From Chloranthus sessilifolius (lineage: Eukaryota; Streptophyta; Magnoliopsida; Chloranthales; Chloranthaceae): a stretch of DNA of 64,000 bases. The stretch covers positions 70,093,597 to 70,157,596 of the forward strand of contig CM037590.1 in assembly GCA_021018995.1 (NCBI GenBank), in the 5' to 3' direction. Below the pieces are notes generated by a model. It was not told the DNA's origin and did no database searches. It saw nothing but the letters and a program-made list of their open reading frames with translations. A program made the position numbers and the translations under genes. The first letter of the stretch is position 1. Each line of letters begins with the position of its first letter. Positions 32,154 to 44,084 of this stretch are shown piece by piece.

Positions 32154-33640
32154 GTACTTTAACTGTATATGAGAAAGGATGCTTCGTTGGATATGACGCT
32201 AGAGTGTTGATAGACCACGGGTCTACCCACTCATTCGTCACTCCACGTTTTACCAAGAGGATGAAGATTGTTCCAGAGGCTTTGGACTTCGTCCTATCTG
32301 TGTCTATTCCGACTGGAGAGTTAGTGGACACGGAGTTAGCTTGAAAATTCGTCATCGTAGCAATTCGAGACCTGGATGTGCATGAATTGGAATAAAAGTT
32401 GATACTGCTGGACATGCAAGGGTTTGATGTGATCCTTGGCATGGACTGGTTGGCGACAACTGCAACAAAAGAACAAGGTCATTTTCAAACCCAACACAAG
32501 AAGATCATTTCGGTTTCAAGGAGTGAGGTCATCACCTATGCCACTGATCTCAGCAGTAAGGGCCGAGAGAATGATCAGAAAGGGTTACAGTGGATACTTG
32601 GCTTTCTTAAAAGAGGACAAGGAAGGAAAGAACATCATCTCTGAGATAGCAGTTGTGCGAGACTTCGCCGACGTGTTTCTAGAAGAATTGCCTGGATTAC
32701 CTCCAGAGAGAGAAGTAGAATTCGCCATTGACTTAGCACCGGGAACGGAGCCTATTTTGAAAGCGCCATATAGAATGGCTCCGGCTGAATTGAAGGAGTT
32801 GAAAGTACAACTATAAGAGCTCATGGACAAGGGGTTTGTCAGACCGAGTGTGTCTCCATGGGGAGCACCGGTCTTATTTATCAAGAAGAAAGATGGGTCA
32901 ATGCGTCTATGCATTGACTATCGACAATTGAACAAACTCACTGTGAAGAACCGCTACCCTTTGCTTAGAATTGACGATCTGTTAGATCAACTGCAAGGAG
33001 AAAAGCATTTTTCCAAGATCGATCTGAGATCTGGATACCATCAGTTGCGAGTCAAGGCAGAGGACATTCAGAAGACAGCTTTCAGGACACGGTATGGACA
33101 CTATGAATTCCTTGTGATGCCGTTTGGGTTGACGAATGCTCCGGCGTCATTTATGGATCTGATGAATCGAGTGTTTAAACCACACTTGGACTCCTGTGTC
33201 GTAGTGTTCATTGATGATATCTTGATATAGTCCAAATCCAAGACGGAACACGAAGAACATTTGAGGATGGCTCTACAGACGCTACGTGAACACCAATTGT
33301 ACGCCAAACTCAGCAAATGTGAGTTTTGGTTGAAAGAGGTTAGCTTTTTGGGACATGTTGTCTCAAAGCACGGTGTCACTGTAGATCCAGCAAAGATAGA
33401 AGCAGTGGTTAAATGGGAGCAACCAAAGACAGTGACCGATGTCCGAAGTTTTCTTAGGTTAGCAGGCTACTATCGACGTTTCGTCGAGGGGTTTTCAAAG
33501 ATATCGGGACCTCTCACGAAGCTGACACGAAAAGATTCAAGATTCGAGTGGAGTGAGGCATGCGAGAAGAGTTTTCAAGAACTCAAGACGAGACTCACAT
33601 CAGCTCCAGTACTAGCAATTCCTTCAGGTAGTTGAGGATC
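32154..33640 (+). pseudogene. Protease and reverse transcriptase of element I
   Basis: Protease: ARVLIDHGSTHSFVTPRF, with DHGS in place of the usual DSGS or DTGS. It ends FDVILGMDWL after two stops (about 32342 and 32393) and a frameshift near 32440-32460. RT then runs in one frame: [82 protein letters not shown] and catalytic [10 protein letters not shown], broken by stops at 32816, 33230 and 33635. The stops at 32816 (from CAA) and 33635 (from CGA) fit C-to-T changes. RT would copy the RNA to DNA inside the particle. Confidence 0.9.
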
Positions 33641-34469
33641 TGCGATTGTCTGACGATCGTCATACAATGGTTTGGGTTGTGTACTCAACCAACACAAGAA
33701 GGTGATAGCTTACGGATCAAGACAGCTGAAAGAACACGAGAAAAATTACCCAACTCATGACTTGGAGCTAGCAGTAGTCATTTTTGCGCTGAAAATTTGG
33801 AGACACTACTTGTATGGTGAGACGTTTGAAATTTTCACAGATCAGAAGAGCCTCCGATACCTGTTTACACAGAAAGAGCTCAACATGAGACAGCGCAGAT
33901 GGATGGAGTTCCTCAAGGACTATGATTGTTCTATACAGTACCATCCAGGCAAGGCGAACATAGTAGCCGATGCCTTGAGTCGAAAGAATTCAGCTCAGTT
34001 AGCTTGCTTGATTTTGGGTATGCACCGGTGGAAATTATTGGAAGACCTGGCACTTTATGATGCGAATATTGAGTCGAAAGCTACAGGATCCTTTTTGGCT
34101 AACATATCAGTGAAACCAGTAATATTTGAGCATATCCATGATCTACAGATGAAAGATCCGACATTAACAAGGATTCATCAAGACGTTATTGAGGGCATCA
34201 GGTCAGACTTCTCAGTCAAAGAAGATGGTTCCTTATTGTTCAAGGGTCGTCTCTGCATTCCGGACAATGCCAACCTAAGACGAACAATTCTTGATGAAGC
34301 CCACAAGTCAAATTACGCTATCCACCCTAGCAGCACCAAAATGTACCAAGACTTGAGAAAGAACTATTGGTGGAGAGGTTTGAAGCAAGACGTGGTCGAA
34401 CACGTGTCACGGTGTTTGACCTGTCAGCAGGTGAAGATTGATCATAGGCATCCTGCTGGACTATTGTAA
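33641..34469 (+). pseudogene. RNase H and integrase N-terminus of element I
   Basis: Same frame as RT. RNase [51 protein letters not shown] and [16 protein letters not shown]. The integrase zinc-binding segment follows: [19 protein letters not shown] with H and H, and CLTCQQVK with C and C. It ends at a TAA (34467-34469) where the family has Q (GLLQPLPIP), another CAA-to-TAA change. A decayed stretch around 33635-33670 removes the first catalytic aspartate region of RNase H. Confidence 0.88.
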
Positions 34470-35555
34470 CCTTTACCAATACCAGAATGGAAGTGGGAAT
34501 CGATCTCGATGGATTTCATTGTCGGATTACCGCGTACAGCCAAGAGACACAATGCCATTTGGGTAATCGTAGACCGATTGACCAAATCAGTGCACTTTTT
34601 GTCATACAATACGATGTATACGGCAGGAAGATTGGTAGACTTATACATGAAGGAGATCGTAAGGTTACACGGGATTCTGAGCAGCATAGTTTCAGATCGT
34701 GATCCACTATATACGTCCAAGTTTTGGAAGAAATTTCAAGAAGGAATGGGAACACGACTAGATTTTAGTTCAGCTTTCCATCCTCAAACTGATGGGCAGA
34801 CAGAACGAGTGAACCAAGTGATAGAAGATATGCTCAGAGCGTGCATGCTGGATATGCAAGGATACTGGGATGAGTATCTACCGTTGATCGAATTCGCATA
34901 CAACAATAGTTTCCAAACGAGCATTGGCATGGCACCGTATGAAGCTTTGTACGGACGACGATGTAGATCACCCATCAATTGGGAAGAGACAGGTGAGAAA
35001 TTTATTTTAGGACCAGAACTACTTGAAGACAACGCCACCGTCTTGCGAATAATTAGAGAAAGGCTGAAGTCAGCACAGAGCAGACAGAAAAGTTATGCCG
35101 ACATCAAGCGGACTAGTGTCGACTATAAAGTGGGTGAACACGTGTTTGTGAAAGTGTCGCCTATGAAAGGCGTAATGAGGTTTGGCAAGAGAGGGAAGTT
35201 AAGTCCCCGTTATGTTGGACCATTTGAAATTTTGGGACGCGTAGGTGAAGTTGCGTATCGCATTGGATTACCACCGCTATTTGATCGGGTACATAACGTT
35301 TTCCACATATCAATGCTCAGAAAGTATGTGAACGATCCATCTCATGTGTTAGGAAGTCAACCTTTGGAGATGTGTGAAGACATGAACATGATAGAAGAAC
35401 CGGTGGAGATCTTGGATCGAAAGGAACAAGTATTGTGCACTAAAGTGATTTCCTTAGTGCTTGTTCGATGGAAAAATCACCCGAACGAAGAAGCTACATG
35501 GGAACGAGAGGCCGATGTGAAAGAACAATATCCAGCCTTGTTTCCGACCACTTGA
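34470..35555 (+). pseudogene. Integrase core and chromodomain of element I
   Basis: A 348-codon open frame from MDFIVGLPRTAKRHN, preceded by PLPIPEWKWESIS. The catalytic D-D-E is visible: D in SMDFIVGLP, D in IVSDRDPLYTSKFWK, E in QTDGQTERVNQVIEDML. The GPY/F segment RGKLSPRYVGPFEIL follows, then VHNVFHISMLRKY. The C-terminal chromodomain reads PVEILDRKEQVL, VLVRWKNHPNEEATWERE. In chromoviruses this domain directs integration to particular chromatin. The segment itself has no stops, but it is cut off from the rest of Pol by a stop at 34469. Confidence 0.92.
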
Positions 35556-36692
35556 GAGTCAAATGTAAACCGCAAGCATGTTTGTGGATTTTAACGACAC
35601 TTATAATTCAATGGAAATTTTGATCGAAGTATGATAAAGAAGCAAAATCTTTATGCACACATGATCGTGAGGATGTGTTTTGTAGACCTAAGGATCAGTT
35701 AGTATCATAAGTTACCAAGATAAATCAAATAGACGAGGGAACTTGAAAATCTACGGAAATTGAGCAAAACCGATTAATCGATTTTCAAATTGATTAATTG
35801 ATTTGGAAATTCGATTAATCGATTTTGTTCGATTAGTCGACTGGCATGTGCCAGTGACTGGGAAAGTGAGTAAGGATTAGAAAAATGACAGAGTGAAATT
35901 TTGATTAATCGATCTTGTTTTCGATTAATCGATTTAGATTTTCGATTAATCGAATTGAGAGTTCGATTAATCGAACAAATTGAGAATTTTAGAAGAACTT
36001 AAAGGGATTTTGTGAAATTTCGATTAATCGAGGAGGAATTCGATTAATCGATTTATGGTTTCGATTAATCGAACTTCCAGTTCGATTAATCGATGTGAAA
36101 TTTGATTAATCGATTTTAGATTTCGATTAATCGAATCATAGTTCGACTAATCGAATAACTTGAAGAATCCTGAAAAATTTAAAAAGGACTGCACAATTTC
36201 GATTAATCGAGGTGAATTTCGATTAATCGATTTTGAAAATTTGATTAATCAAAATGGATTTCGATTAATCGACTGGTTCGCGCCAGTGAGCTCAAAAAAC
36301 TTGAAATTTTAAACGGATACGATTTCGATTGATTGAAATGGTTTCGATTAATCGATTTTGACCTTCGATTAATCGATTTGAGAAATCGATTTCGCACGGC
36401 TTAACCTAATTTTGAAACTCGATTAATCGAATCTGTATTTCGATTAATCGAAGCCAGTCTATATATATTGGAGTTGGGTTTTGGTACCCATTCGAAATTC
36501 TAAAACTTGAGCGCCATTCCTCTTTCTCCTTCCTCTTCTCCAACCGGTCAAGACAGCTAGGGTTCTGGGGTTTCTTTCGTCGATTCCGGACCAAGATCGC
36601 CTATTTTGGATCGAAACTCTACGGTAAACCCTAGATTTATACTTTTCTTTTCATTTGAACTAGATAAACCCTAGTTTAGTGATTTCCCAAAA
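35556..36692. repeat. Internal TCGATTAATCGA array between pol and the extra ORF
   Basis: From about 35765 to 36446 there are about 25 copies of TCGATTAATCGA and variants, spaced and worded like the LTR array (for example TTTCGATTAATCGAATT and CGCCAGTG linkers). The flanks 35556-35764 and 36447-36692 have no coding frame; CTATATATATTGG near 36464 could serve as a TATA box for the following ORF. Confidence 0.9.
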
Positions 36693-38405
36693 ATGCCACC
36701 CAAGACTAGGTTGTCTTCGAAGAAGGCAACCTCCAAGCTACCGGTTCGGCGTAAGAACGCTGCACCTCCACCACCTACCCCATCACCGGTGAGGACTCCA
36801 TCACCGTCAGCATCGGAGACCACCTCCAGTTCGACAAGCGCGTCTACGCGCGAGTCTTCCCGCGAGTCCACACCCATGCCACCACCACCCACCAATGTCG
36901 AGCAACCCAATGAGTGGTAGGCGGCCAAGACCTTCGAGATCGAGTGCATCATCGATCAAACTCTATTCACCAACCCCGATGTACCGGGCGAGACCCAATG
37001 GGCTCGCAATTACCTATGAAATGTCGATCTCGGCAACCTTATGAAACCAATCTAGGGTTCCTACTACCCTAGATTGGTTAGACTGTTTTACCAAGGGCTA
37101 ACGGACGGCCCTACCGACGATATCATTTTGACCAAGATTGAGGGTCGGGAATACACGATCACCCGTCACCACATACACAAGGTACTAGAGTGTTACCTCG
37201 ATTTCACACCAGAGACCACCCTCTTTCCACCCTTTGAAGAGGAAGTTAGATTTGAAGAGATCATGACCCGCATGACAAACGGGAAAAAGGGGTCGGGATC
37301 CTCCATCAAGAGGGTTGACCTTCCCCACTATATGTGGATGCTTGATTCTATAATCAAGTGCAACCTATACCCAATGCGCCACGACACAGAGCGCGTAGAC
37401 AAAGTGCAACAGGCACTTTATGCGGCCTTTTGTGGCCGATGGTTTGATGCTACCATGATCGTCCTAGAGGGGATGAGGTACATCAAGGGGAAATTGATGA
37501 AGGGCAACTTGAGGCCCAAGGAGAGGATGTCGTATGCTCGGCTCATATCGAGTATCTTGGAGTGCTACTCCAACGCTCCCGAGTATATGGTGTCGCCCCA
37601 CGAGGTGAGGGCAACGGACCGAGTGAAGACGTTTTCGAAGTCTTCATGGAGCCGTAGCTACAACTTATTGAAGCGGACCCTACCGGCTCCGGGTCCAATT
37701 CCAGCAGCACCAGCAACAGCAGTAGCACCACCACCACCCCCACCACCACATCAGGACCCACCCGTGGGTGAGGCGCACCCGGCTGAGCCTTCAGCAGAGG
37801 GGGCACCCTCTCATATCGCCGCTTCACCGACACCACCAGCCCATTCCGCACCAGCTACACCCACATCATCCTACCGCCGACGCACAGCTCACTCCGGCCC
37901 TACCGTCAAGGAGGTGTTGGCACGTATGGAGGCCAACAACGAGCGGATGAACCGGAGGATGGACTTCCTTATGTTCCATACCCTCCGCTACATCTACCCG
38001 TTGGACTATCAGCGGTACTTAGCTCAGGAGGAGGAGTGGACCGCGAGACGGATCGCCTTCCATAGGGGTCCCGTCTTCCGTCTGACCACCGCGGCTACCA
38101 ACGCTGGTACTTCCACTTCTGCGCCAGTTCCGCCGACCGAGACGCCCACAACACAAGAGGCCGCCACTACCTCCACCACCCGGCCGGCCCACCCCAAATT
38201 TCACAACTTACAGACCCGTGCTCTCATCTTCTTTTTTGAGTTGTTTCCTTGTATGTATGAGTATTTTGTATGCCAACCTATCTGGCAATTTGTAAAAATT
38301 TTCAAACACTTAATAGAAATCACAATTTTTGGTGTCAATTTTCCAGTATCGTTGCATTTTCTATTCTATATATGTATTTCTTTGGAATTGCCTTGCTATG
38401 TCTAA
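36693..38405 (+). pseudogene. Extra sense ORF of element I (plant-transposon-protein-like)
   Basis: One frame of 571 codons with three internal stops (about 36918, 37017 and 37053), followed by a 443-codon open part from 37074. N-terminus MPPKTRLSSKKATSK, basic, then a P/S/T-rich stretch. The central region (RNYL, NVDLGNLMKPI, YPRLVRLFYQGLTDG, TKIEGREYTI, YARLISSILECY) resembles the plant-specific putative transposon protein family (PF20167-like) that I recall in plant retrotransposons. A polyproline segment and a charged ARMEANNERMNRRMDFLMF helix follow. All three stops fall where TGG or CGA is plausible. It is not an envelope in sequence, though it sits in the envelope position. Confidence 0.7.
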
Positions 38406-38496
38406 AGTCAACTAGGCCACCTCACCTCAGAGTGTGGGGGGAGGGGGAGACCCAAACCTACGCACCTTTGGGTTATTTTCGAGGACGAAAATTTCC

Positions 38497-38509
38497 AAGG
38501 TGGGGAGGG
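38497..38509 (+). promoter_or_regulatory. Polypurine tract, element I
   Basis: AAGGTGGGGAGGG lies directly before the 3' LTR, as expected for the plus-strand primer. It is interrupted by one T. Confidence 0.85.
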
Positions 38510-41042
38510 TGTAATATCCCGAAAAATCACGTTAAATAGTGACCTCAGGATCCGTGCCTGACCAGTCATAGGTTTAACCAAATAGGAGTTCAATAGTTGG
38601 CATAGGGTGCGATGAACGGATAAGATGTGAGAATTAGAGTGAATATGTGAAGTGTGATGTAAATCTGAAGTCACATACACCTAGTTCAGGTGCATGTGCT
38701 CAACACACAAGCTAGAGGGAGATAAAAAAGGGTTTAATAACCCTAAAATCAATGGTTGAGTTGTTAGAGAGAGTTAAGAAGAGAGAGAGAGAGGAGTAAA
38801 GAAGGGGAGTGAGTAAGGAGTTATTGCAACTGATTGGAAGGGGGATTTGAGCATTTAAACGCCGGATTCGACGCGAGGGATCCGCTAGAAGCAAAGCTGG
38901 AAACCCTAACCTTTCCAACCACTTGACCTAATCAATTTGAGATTGATTGAAGGTAAGAAATTTTTGTAGATTTAATGCATAGATGGAAGAGCTTAATTAT
39001 AGTTTAAAATGTTTAAAATGATAGATTAAGTACTTAGAAAATTGAAGGAAAAAGATTGGAAAGAACAGCCAAAAGGGGACTGAATCTGGCAATTTCGATT
39101 AATCGAAATTGAGATTCGATTAATCGATTTTCGCCAAGAAGTTGAAAAGTCAAAGAACCCGAATTCGATTAATCGAATTAAGTTTCGATTAATCAACTTT
39201 GATTTTTGATTAATCGATTTTGGTGTCGATTAATCGACTGAGAACCTCCAGTGGACTCCAGTGGATGGAGGAAAAAGACCTGGAGAAATTGACTAGTCGA
39301 AATGGGATCTCGATTGATCGATTTAGAATTTCGATTAATCGAATTAGGATCGATTAATCGATTTTGGGAACTCGGTTACTCGAATTGAGAATCGACTGGA
39401 TAGAATGGAGAATTTTGATTAATCGAATGGGAATTTTGATTAATCGATTTGAGAATCGATTAATCGATTTTGAATTTCAATTAATCGATTTTAGAAATCG
39501 ATTAATCGAATCAGATTCAATTAATCAATTTTAGAGTTCGATTAATCAACTGTGCCAGTTTTTGTTGACTTTTGAGCTTGACTTTAAGATTCTTGGAGGG
39601 TCATAGATCTTCTTTGTTATATCTTTAGTGATGTATTTCATATGTTATGTGATACCATAGGTGGTACGTGTGAACTTGGGCACAAGGAGCCACGTGGGAC
39701 CTTGATGCATGATCAAACAGAGACTTGAGGTAGGGAACACCTTGAACATGTACTTTATTTTGCAAGAGCATGTATGTAGTGATATAGAATACAATTCAAA
39801 CTGCTTTTATTTCTTAAGAGTTTGTGAAAAGTATGCATGTGTAACATCTAAAAGAGTAATCATGATGAGTCATTCCCAGGGGATGAGAAAGTAAAGAAAT
39901 AAGAGCATCAGGTGTGATGCAAGTGAATGGATATATCCCAGGGATGTATCCAAGATTAAATTATGTCTGATAAAGCCTAATTGATATAAGATAGCACACT
40001 TACACGGTGAATAACTATATGTAAAGCACCTGATATTTTTATTATTTGAGGTTTGATAGGGTACCCCACCGACGTGGCGGGATATCCACGACTGACGCGG
40101 CAGGATATCCGTGACCGATATCTTGTTCGAAAACCGTAAGCCGGTCTGGAGGCTTATCCAGTATCTGATAGCACACCCCAGGGGTGTTGAGTTGAGATAA
40201 GTGAAACTCCGCCACCGATCCCTAGGGAAAGGGGCTTGGGTACTAATTGTATTCCCAGAGAATACGTCTAAAACTGTCTATATAGATGACGATGATGGGT
40301 ATCTCATCGGGGCTCGATGCTATATTGCTCAGGGATTACTTAAGTTGAAAGGTTAAGTTTTACTTTAAGCCTTTTCAGTATCATTCATAAATAATTAAAA
40401 GACATGAGTAAACTATCAGTAAAACATGATTCTTGTCAACTGTTTTTCATCAGTAACTGCATAAACACATCATGCATGGCATATCATGGAGTATATGTAA
40501 GTTATAATTTATATGTTCAATTGTGTTCTGTTCCCTATTGAGCTAGGATGTAGCTCACTCTTTAGACTATACGTCGCAGGTCCACTATTAGCAGCTGCCG
40601 AGACTTCAGGGGACGTTGACCTTGGTGAGTCTGCCCTTGCGGCCGGAGACGAGTTTGAGCCACCTCCTGAGGACTTCTTCTAGGGGACTCCGTTGTGCAG
40701 CTTTGAGGGTTTTTGTGAGATTATTGGTGCGGCTTGGTATGTCAAACCTGGTTTTTGGTTAAACAATGTAATTAAAGTTTGGGATTATTCTTTTGGGCAA
40801 ACCATCTGTGATGATTAGCTATCATCAATGGTTCGGATCGGTTCTCCATTCATGCAGAGGCATGAAGGTAGAACTGTCTTTTGAGAAATAGTTAAATGAT
40901 AATTAAACTCCGCAGCTTTATTTATTATTTTAATTCAGTTCATTGCTTGATATACCAATGTTCTGTGCACAGCTAAGGGGTACGGTCAAGATGATCGTGC
41001 TGATGGCACGGGTTTCGGGGTGCCAAAATCCGGGCTGTCACA
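38510..41042 (+). mobile_element. 3' LTR of element I
   Basis: 2533 bp with the same termini and modules as the 5' LTR. The palindromic array lies at about 39090-39555 and has several more decayed copies. The two LTRs differ by many single-base changes and short indels, for example around 29600-29640 against 40110-40170, so insertion was not very recent. It is followed by GGTTG, the target duplication. Confidence 0.93.
40582..40683 (+). other. Acidic mini-ORF in the element I 3' LTR
   Basis: Same length and frame as the 30055-30156 copy: PLLAAAETSGDVDLGESAL, then DEFEPPPEDFF-stop. Differences from the 5' copy are single-base and mostly change the residue, without stops or frameshifts. Confidence 0.5.
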
Positions 41043-42650
41043 GGTTGTGTCCAGGGCTATGGATTTGGCATGACCCCAACTAGGTTGTTGGGATCATCAT
41101 CTATCCATGGCAAACCCTTTGCTAGTGAATTCGTGAAATTTAAAGGGAAGCTGAAGGAACTTGAGGAGAAAATGAAGGAGATAGATGTAGAGATGGCGCG
41201 ACGAGATGCGGAGATTGCAGAACTTAGGAGGATAATACAGGCTTCAAATTCAGGCATGTATATCTTAGATTCCTTAATATTCTATTAACCGATGGAATTA
41301 AAGACCACAAACAATGATCTATTAACCAATTGATTCATGGAAGGTCAATCTAACTAATTTTTATTTTTTGAATTTGTAGGTTTGCGAGAATAATAAATGG
41401 ACATAATAAACAATTTACTATGGACGCATGGAAGTCGTGGTATATGGAGAAAACGTTATAACTATTTCTCTTAAATCATTTTGTTTAGTGATTGAATGAT
41501 GGTGACTTTTTTGCTCAAGAATACATTTCATTGATAGTGTTGGTTATTTAGTCTTTGATTCAAACACCAATGATCATTTTCAAAGACCCAGAAGTGATGG
41601 ATCTGTAGGATTTTGAAACAATATGTTTAATAGCATAAATCATTTCAGTCATTTTTATATATGGGTCTAATGGAGAATAGTGCATGGAGATCACATGCTC
41701 AATAGTCTTATTGTCAATTATGGACTTGTAAGTATAGGAATAGTTTTCATTGTATAGATGACTTGTGCAAAGAACCAGTTGACAGATATAAGCGTTACTC
41801 TCTACATATGGGCAACTTTTCAGATACCTCGCCTTCGTAGGATAGATTTTTCTGTAACCTTTCAATTCAGAAAATAAAATATCTTTGACTTGAGGATGGA
41901 AAGAATCTTATATTTTTCTTGGTTAACTTCTCAATTATTGAAGGTTAGAGATAAAAAAAGGCGCAGAGGGAACACAGGATATCCCTCGCCTAATTGAAGC
42001 TCATGTTGATGACATATCAGTTGGATCTACAAGTCTTATTGAGCTATAAGCAGTCGCTCGCACAAGTAATAAATAGCCATATTTCTGTCCAATCATTTAT
42101 TTTCTTTCCATAATATTAATGTTTTATAGTGCTACATTGTGAATAGATTCTTCATGTCTACTTGGTCGATAACTTATCGTGTTAAGTTGTGCTTATAAAG
42201 GGTTCTACCCTGCTTTTCTTAGCTGACATTGCACTATGTTGCTTCAGGAATAGATTGTGTCAAAGAATTCCTTTGGCTCTTTAATTTGCACACGAGGAGC
42301 CATGTGTGTCATGAGATCCCAGGTAAAGGGTGGTCACATTTTTAACATGGGTGGTGCGGGTTCAGGGGGATCTAGCACCCCTTTGACAGCTACATAAGTT
42401 GTTAAATTATTACTTCATGGAATCTTTTCCTTTTTTCTATGACTTGAGATAAAGTGCTATGCTTAGTTAAAACTGTGGATATATTGTTATTATACATTTA
42501 GTTATGGTTCTCTTATTTGATTTGTAGCTATGGTTCAACCAAATGTGGCATAAGGCAGCTTCAGGGATCCCTTTTGAAGGAATGCAGGCGATCTCATATT
42601 GGAATGCATATGGCATCTCTGTTCATGGTCGTAACAGCTTTGCTTTAAGG
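41043..42650 (+). pseudogene. Second CACTA protein, last part, and downstream DNA
   Basis: After the chromovirus the protein resumes: RVQGYGFGMTPTRLLGSS, then a long charged coiled coil (FKGKLKELEEKMKEIDVEM, ARRDAEIAELRRIIQA) typical of the C-terminus of CACTA-associated proteins. The DNA from 41290 to 42650 has no further clear homology. A short frame near 42540-42650 (IPFEGMQAISYWNAYG) looks coding-like but is unassigned. No terminal CACTA repeat of the element was identified here. Confidence 0.7.
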
Positions 42651-42682
42651 TACCTGTGACAACTCACCAAGAACTAACTTGT

Positions 42683-42865
42683 CACTACAAAAAATAAGAC
42701 TATTAGCGACAGTTTTTTTTAATAAAAAATTGCCGCTATTAGTCCTGTTGCTACAAAAAACTGCTGTTACAAAAATAATAACAGCAGGTTTTTGTAGCGA
42801 CAGGACTAATAACGGCAGTTTTTTATTAAAAAAAACTGCCGCTAATAGTCTTATATTTTGTAGTG
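42683..42865. mobile_element. CACTA-type MITE (full-length hairpin)
   Basis: 183 bp from CACTACAAAAAATAAGACTA to its inverse ending TTTTGTAGTG, flanked by TGT on both sides (42680-42682 and 42866-42868), the 3-bp duplication typical of CACTA elements. The two halves are almost perfect inverted repeats over their whole length, so either strand folds into one long hairpin. Frames read from it on the two strands are near-identical and are artefacts. Confidence 0.92.
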
Positions 42866-42989
42866 TGTATACTTCGTCCCTTTGAAAAATGATATTTGTT
42901 GATCTGCCCAATTGGAGTTGCATTTATATGCATTTTATAAGTGGTTGAAGATGCACTTCTCTCTGTGATAAATTTTTATTGAGAATGAT

Positions 42990-43345
42990 TGCATGATAGT
43001 TTAGAGGAGATAGACCATTGGCCCGTTATAGGGGGAATACATATTGTTGCTATCCTTCACACTCTTCCAATTCACCACCAGCTCATGAATAGCTTTTATC
43101 ATCATCGCCACCGACAATTTTTTTCTACAAAAGACTCTGATTTCTTTCATTCCATAAAGCCCATATCACTGCTAGAGCTAGAGAATGCCAAATCTCTCCT
43201 TTCTCCCCTTCTAAATTCACCCCTTCCCAAGAGGCCATAAGAGTTCGATAATCCTTCGAAAAAACCCAAGCCATATCAAAAGATTGGAGAAAAATATCCC
43301 ACACCTCCCTAGCAAACAATTGAGATAATTTCCTCATCCTTCACT
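42990..43345 (-). pseudogene. LINE 3' end (zf-RVT region)
   Basis: The minus-strand frame 43337-43125 reads LFAREVWDIFLQSFDMAW, then LMASWEGV and the ending IWHSLALAVIWALWNERNQ. This is the zinc-binding region at the C-terminus of plant L1-type LINE reverse transcriptases. No reverse transcriptase core is present, so it is a fragment. Its ends are uncertain. Confidence 0.75.
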
Positions 43346-43976
43346 ATGATGGAGGTACTCCTTGGGATAGAGGAAAACTGCGTTAACACCCCCAAAACAT
43401 GCACACACATACATAGCAAACATTTTAAATGAAACTTGAATGTGTGTCTATACTAACTTTATGTCTGTTTCTTTATTGTTCAAGTGTCTTGTCATGAGTG
43501 TTTCAATTATTGATGAGGAAAACCCAACAACATATCAAATAATTTGGTACCTGATTTTCCATTTTAGTTGGTCATCATCAGTGCCTAACAAGTTGCTTAG
43601 CTACTATTTGCTTTCAGAGTGCATGTTTTATTGATTGTGAACATGTGGCATCATTTTTGCTCTATGATGGCCTACGCGGCATCACATAGCCCAAAAATGT
43701 TGTTAATTGTATACAATCAATGGCCAGGACACTCATAGGAGTGAATGGATTGGATATCATATACCAACTCATATTGCCCCACTATTCTCATACGGCCCTT
43801 TATGCTCCAACTCATATTCTCATACTGCCCTTTAAAAAATGTTGATTTACATATTTTAAAATGAAGGGTTTTAAGACATGGATTCAATCAATGACCAGTT
43901 CACTCTCACAAGTGAATGGACATCATATACCAACTCATATTGCCATAACACATTCCAACCAACTCATATTGCTATA

Positions 43977-43980
<4 letters not shown>

Positions 43981-44017
<37 letters not shown>
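43981..44017. repeat. (TC)n microsatellite
   Basis: About 18 uninterrupted TC units. Confidence 0.98.
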
Positions 44018-44019
<2 letters not shown>

Positions 44020-44084
44020 GCACCTTAAAACCCTCATATTTTGTGTGAAAAAGGCAGTTTTAAGTGGCATTAGCTAGAAACGAG

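Larger units (their letters stand above)
27970..41042 (+). mobile_element. Complete Ty3 chromovirus with an extra ORF (element I)
   Basis: A 13,073-bp element with LTRs at 27970-30515 and 38510-41042, a perfect target duplication GGTTG (27965-27969 and 41043-41047), a methionine-tRNA-type primer site, gag, a probable gag-pro intron, a one-frame pol carrying a C-terminal chromodomain, a palindromic-repeat segment, an additional coding region and a polypurine tract. The gene order protease, RT, RNase H, integrase, chromodomain identifies a chromovirus, probably Tekay-like. Stops and one frameshift in pol make it non-autonomous now. It lies in the last exon of the CACTA second gene, so it is younger than that transposon. 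Confidence 0.93.
19299..42650 (+). mobile_element. Decayed CACTA (En/Spm) transposon, interrupted
   Basis: Plus-strand pieces of a TNP2-type transposase (19299-19728, 21958-23505, 24839-25700) and of the second CACTA protein, of the plant Ptta/En/Spm transposase type (26880-27969, 41043-41290), keep their order and strand. The intervening DNA is a solo LTR, an unclassified insert and a complete chromovirus. The terminal inverted repeats were not identified: the left part of TNP2 is missing because element II occupies that position, and the right limit is arbitrary. In an active element the transposase binds the termini and excises the DNA in the nucleus. Confidence 0.75.

Noticed and set aside
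13494-35555. Endogenous plant pararetrovirus
   Set aside because: The RT regions are followed by RNase H, and in element I by integrase and chromodomain, and are bounded by LTRs with a 5-bp duplication. No movement or coat protein is present.
36693-38405. Envelope-like glycoprotein
   Set aside because: The frame is in the envelope position, but I see no signal peptide, no central membrane segment and no cysteine pattern. The hydrophobic end after 38220 looks like non-coding DNA read through.
42645-42923. Small protein genes on both strands at 42645-42923
   Set aside because: The two translations are nearly the same because the MITE is one long inverted repeat; neither is a gene.
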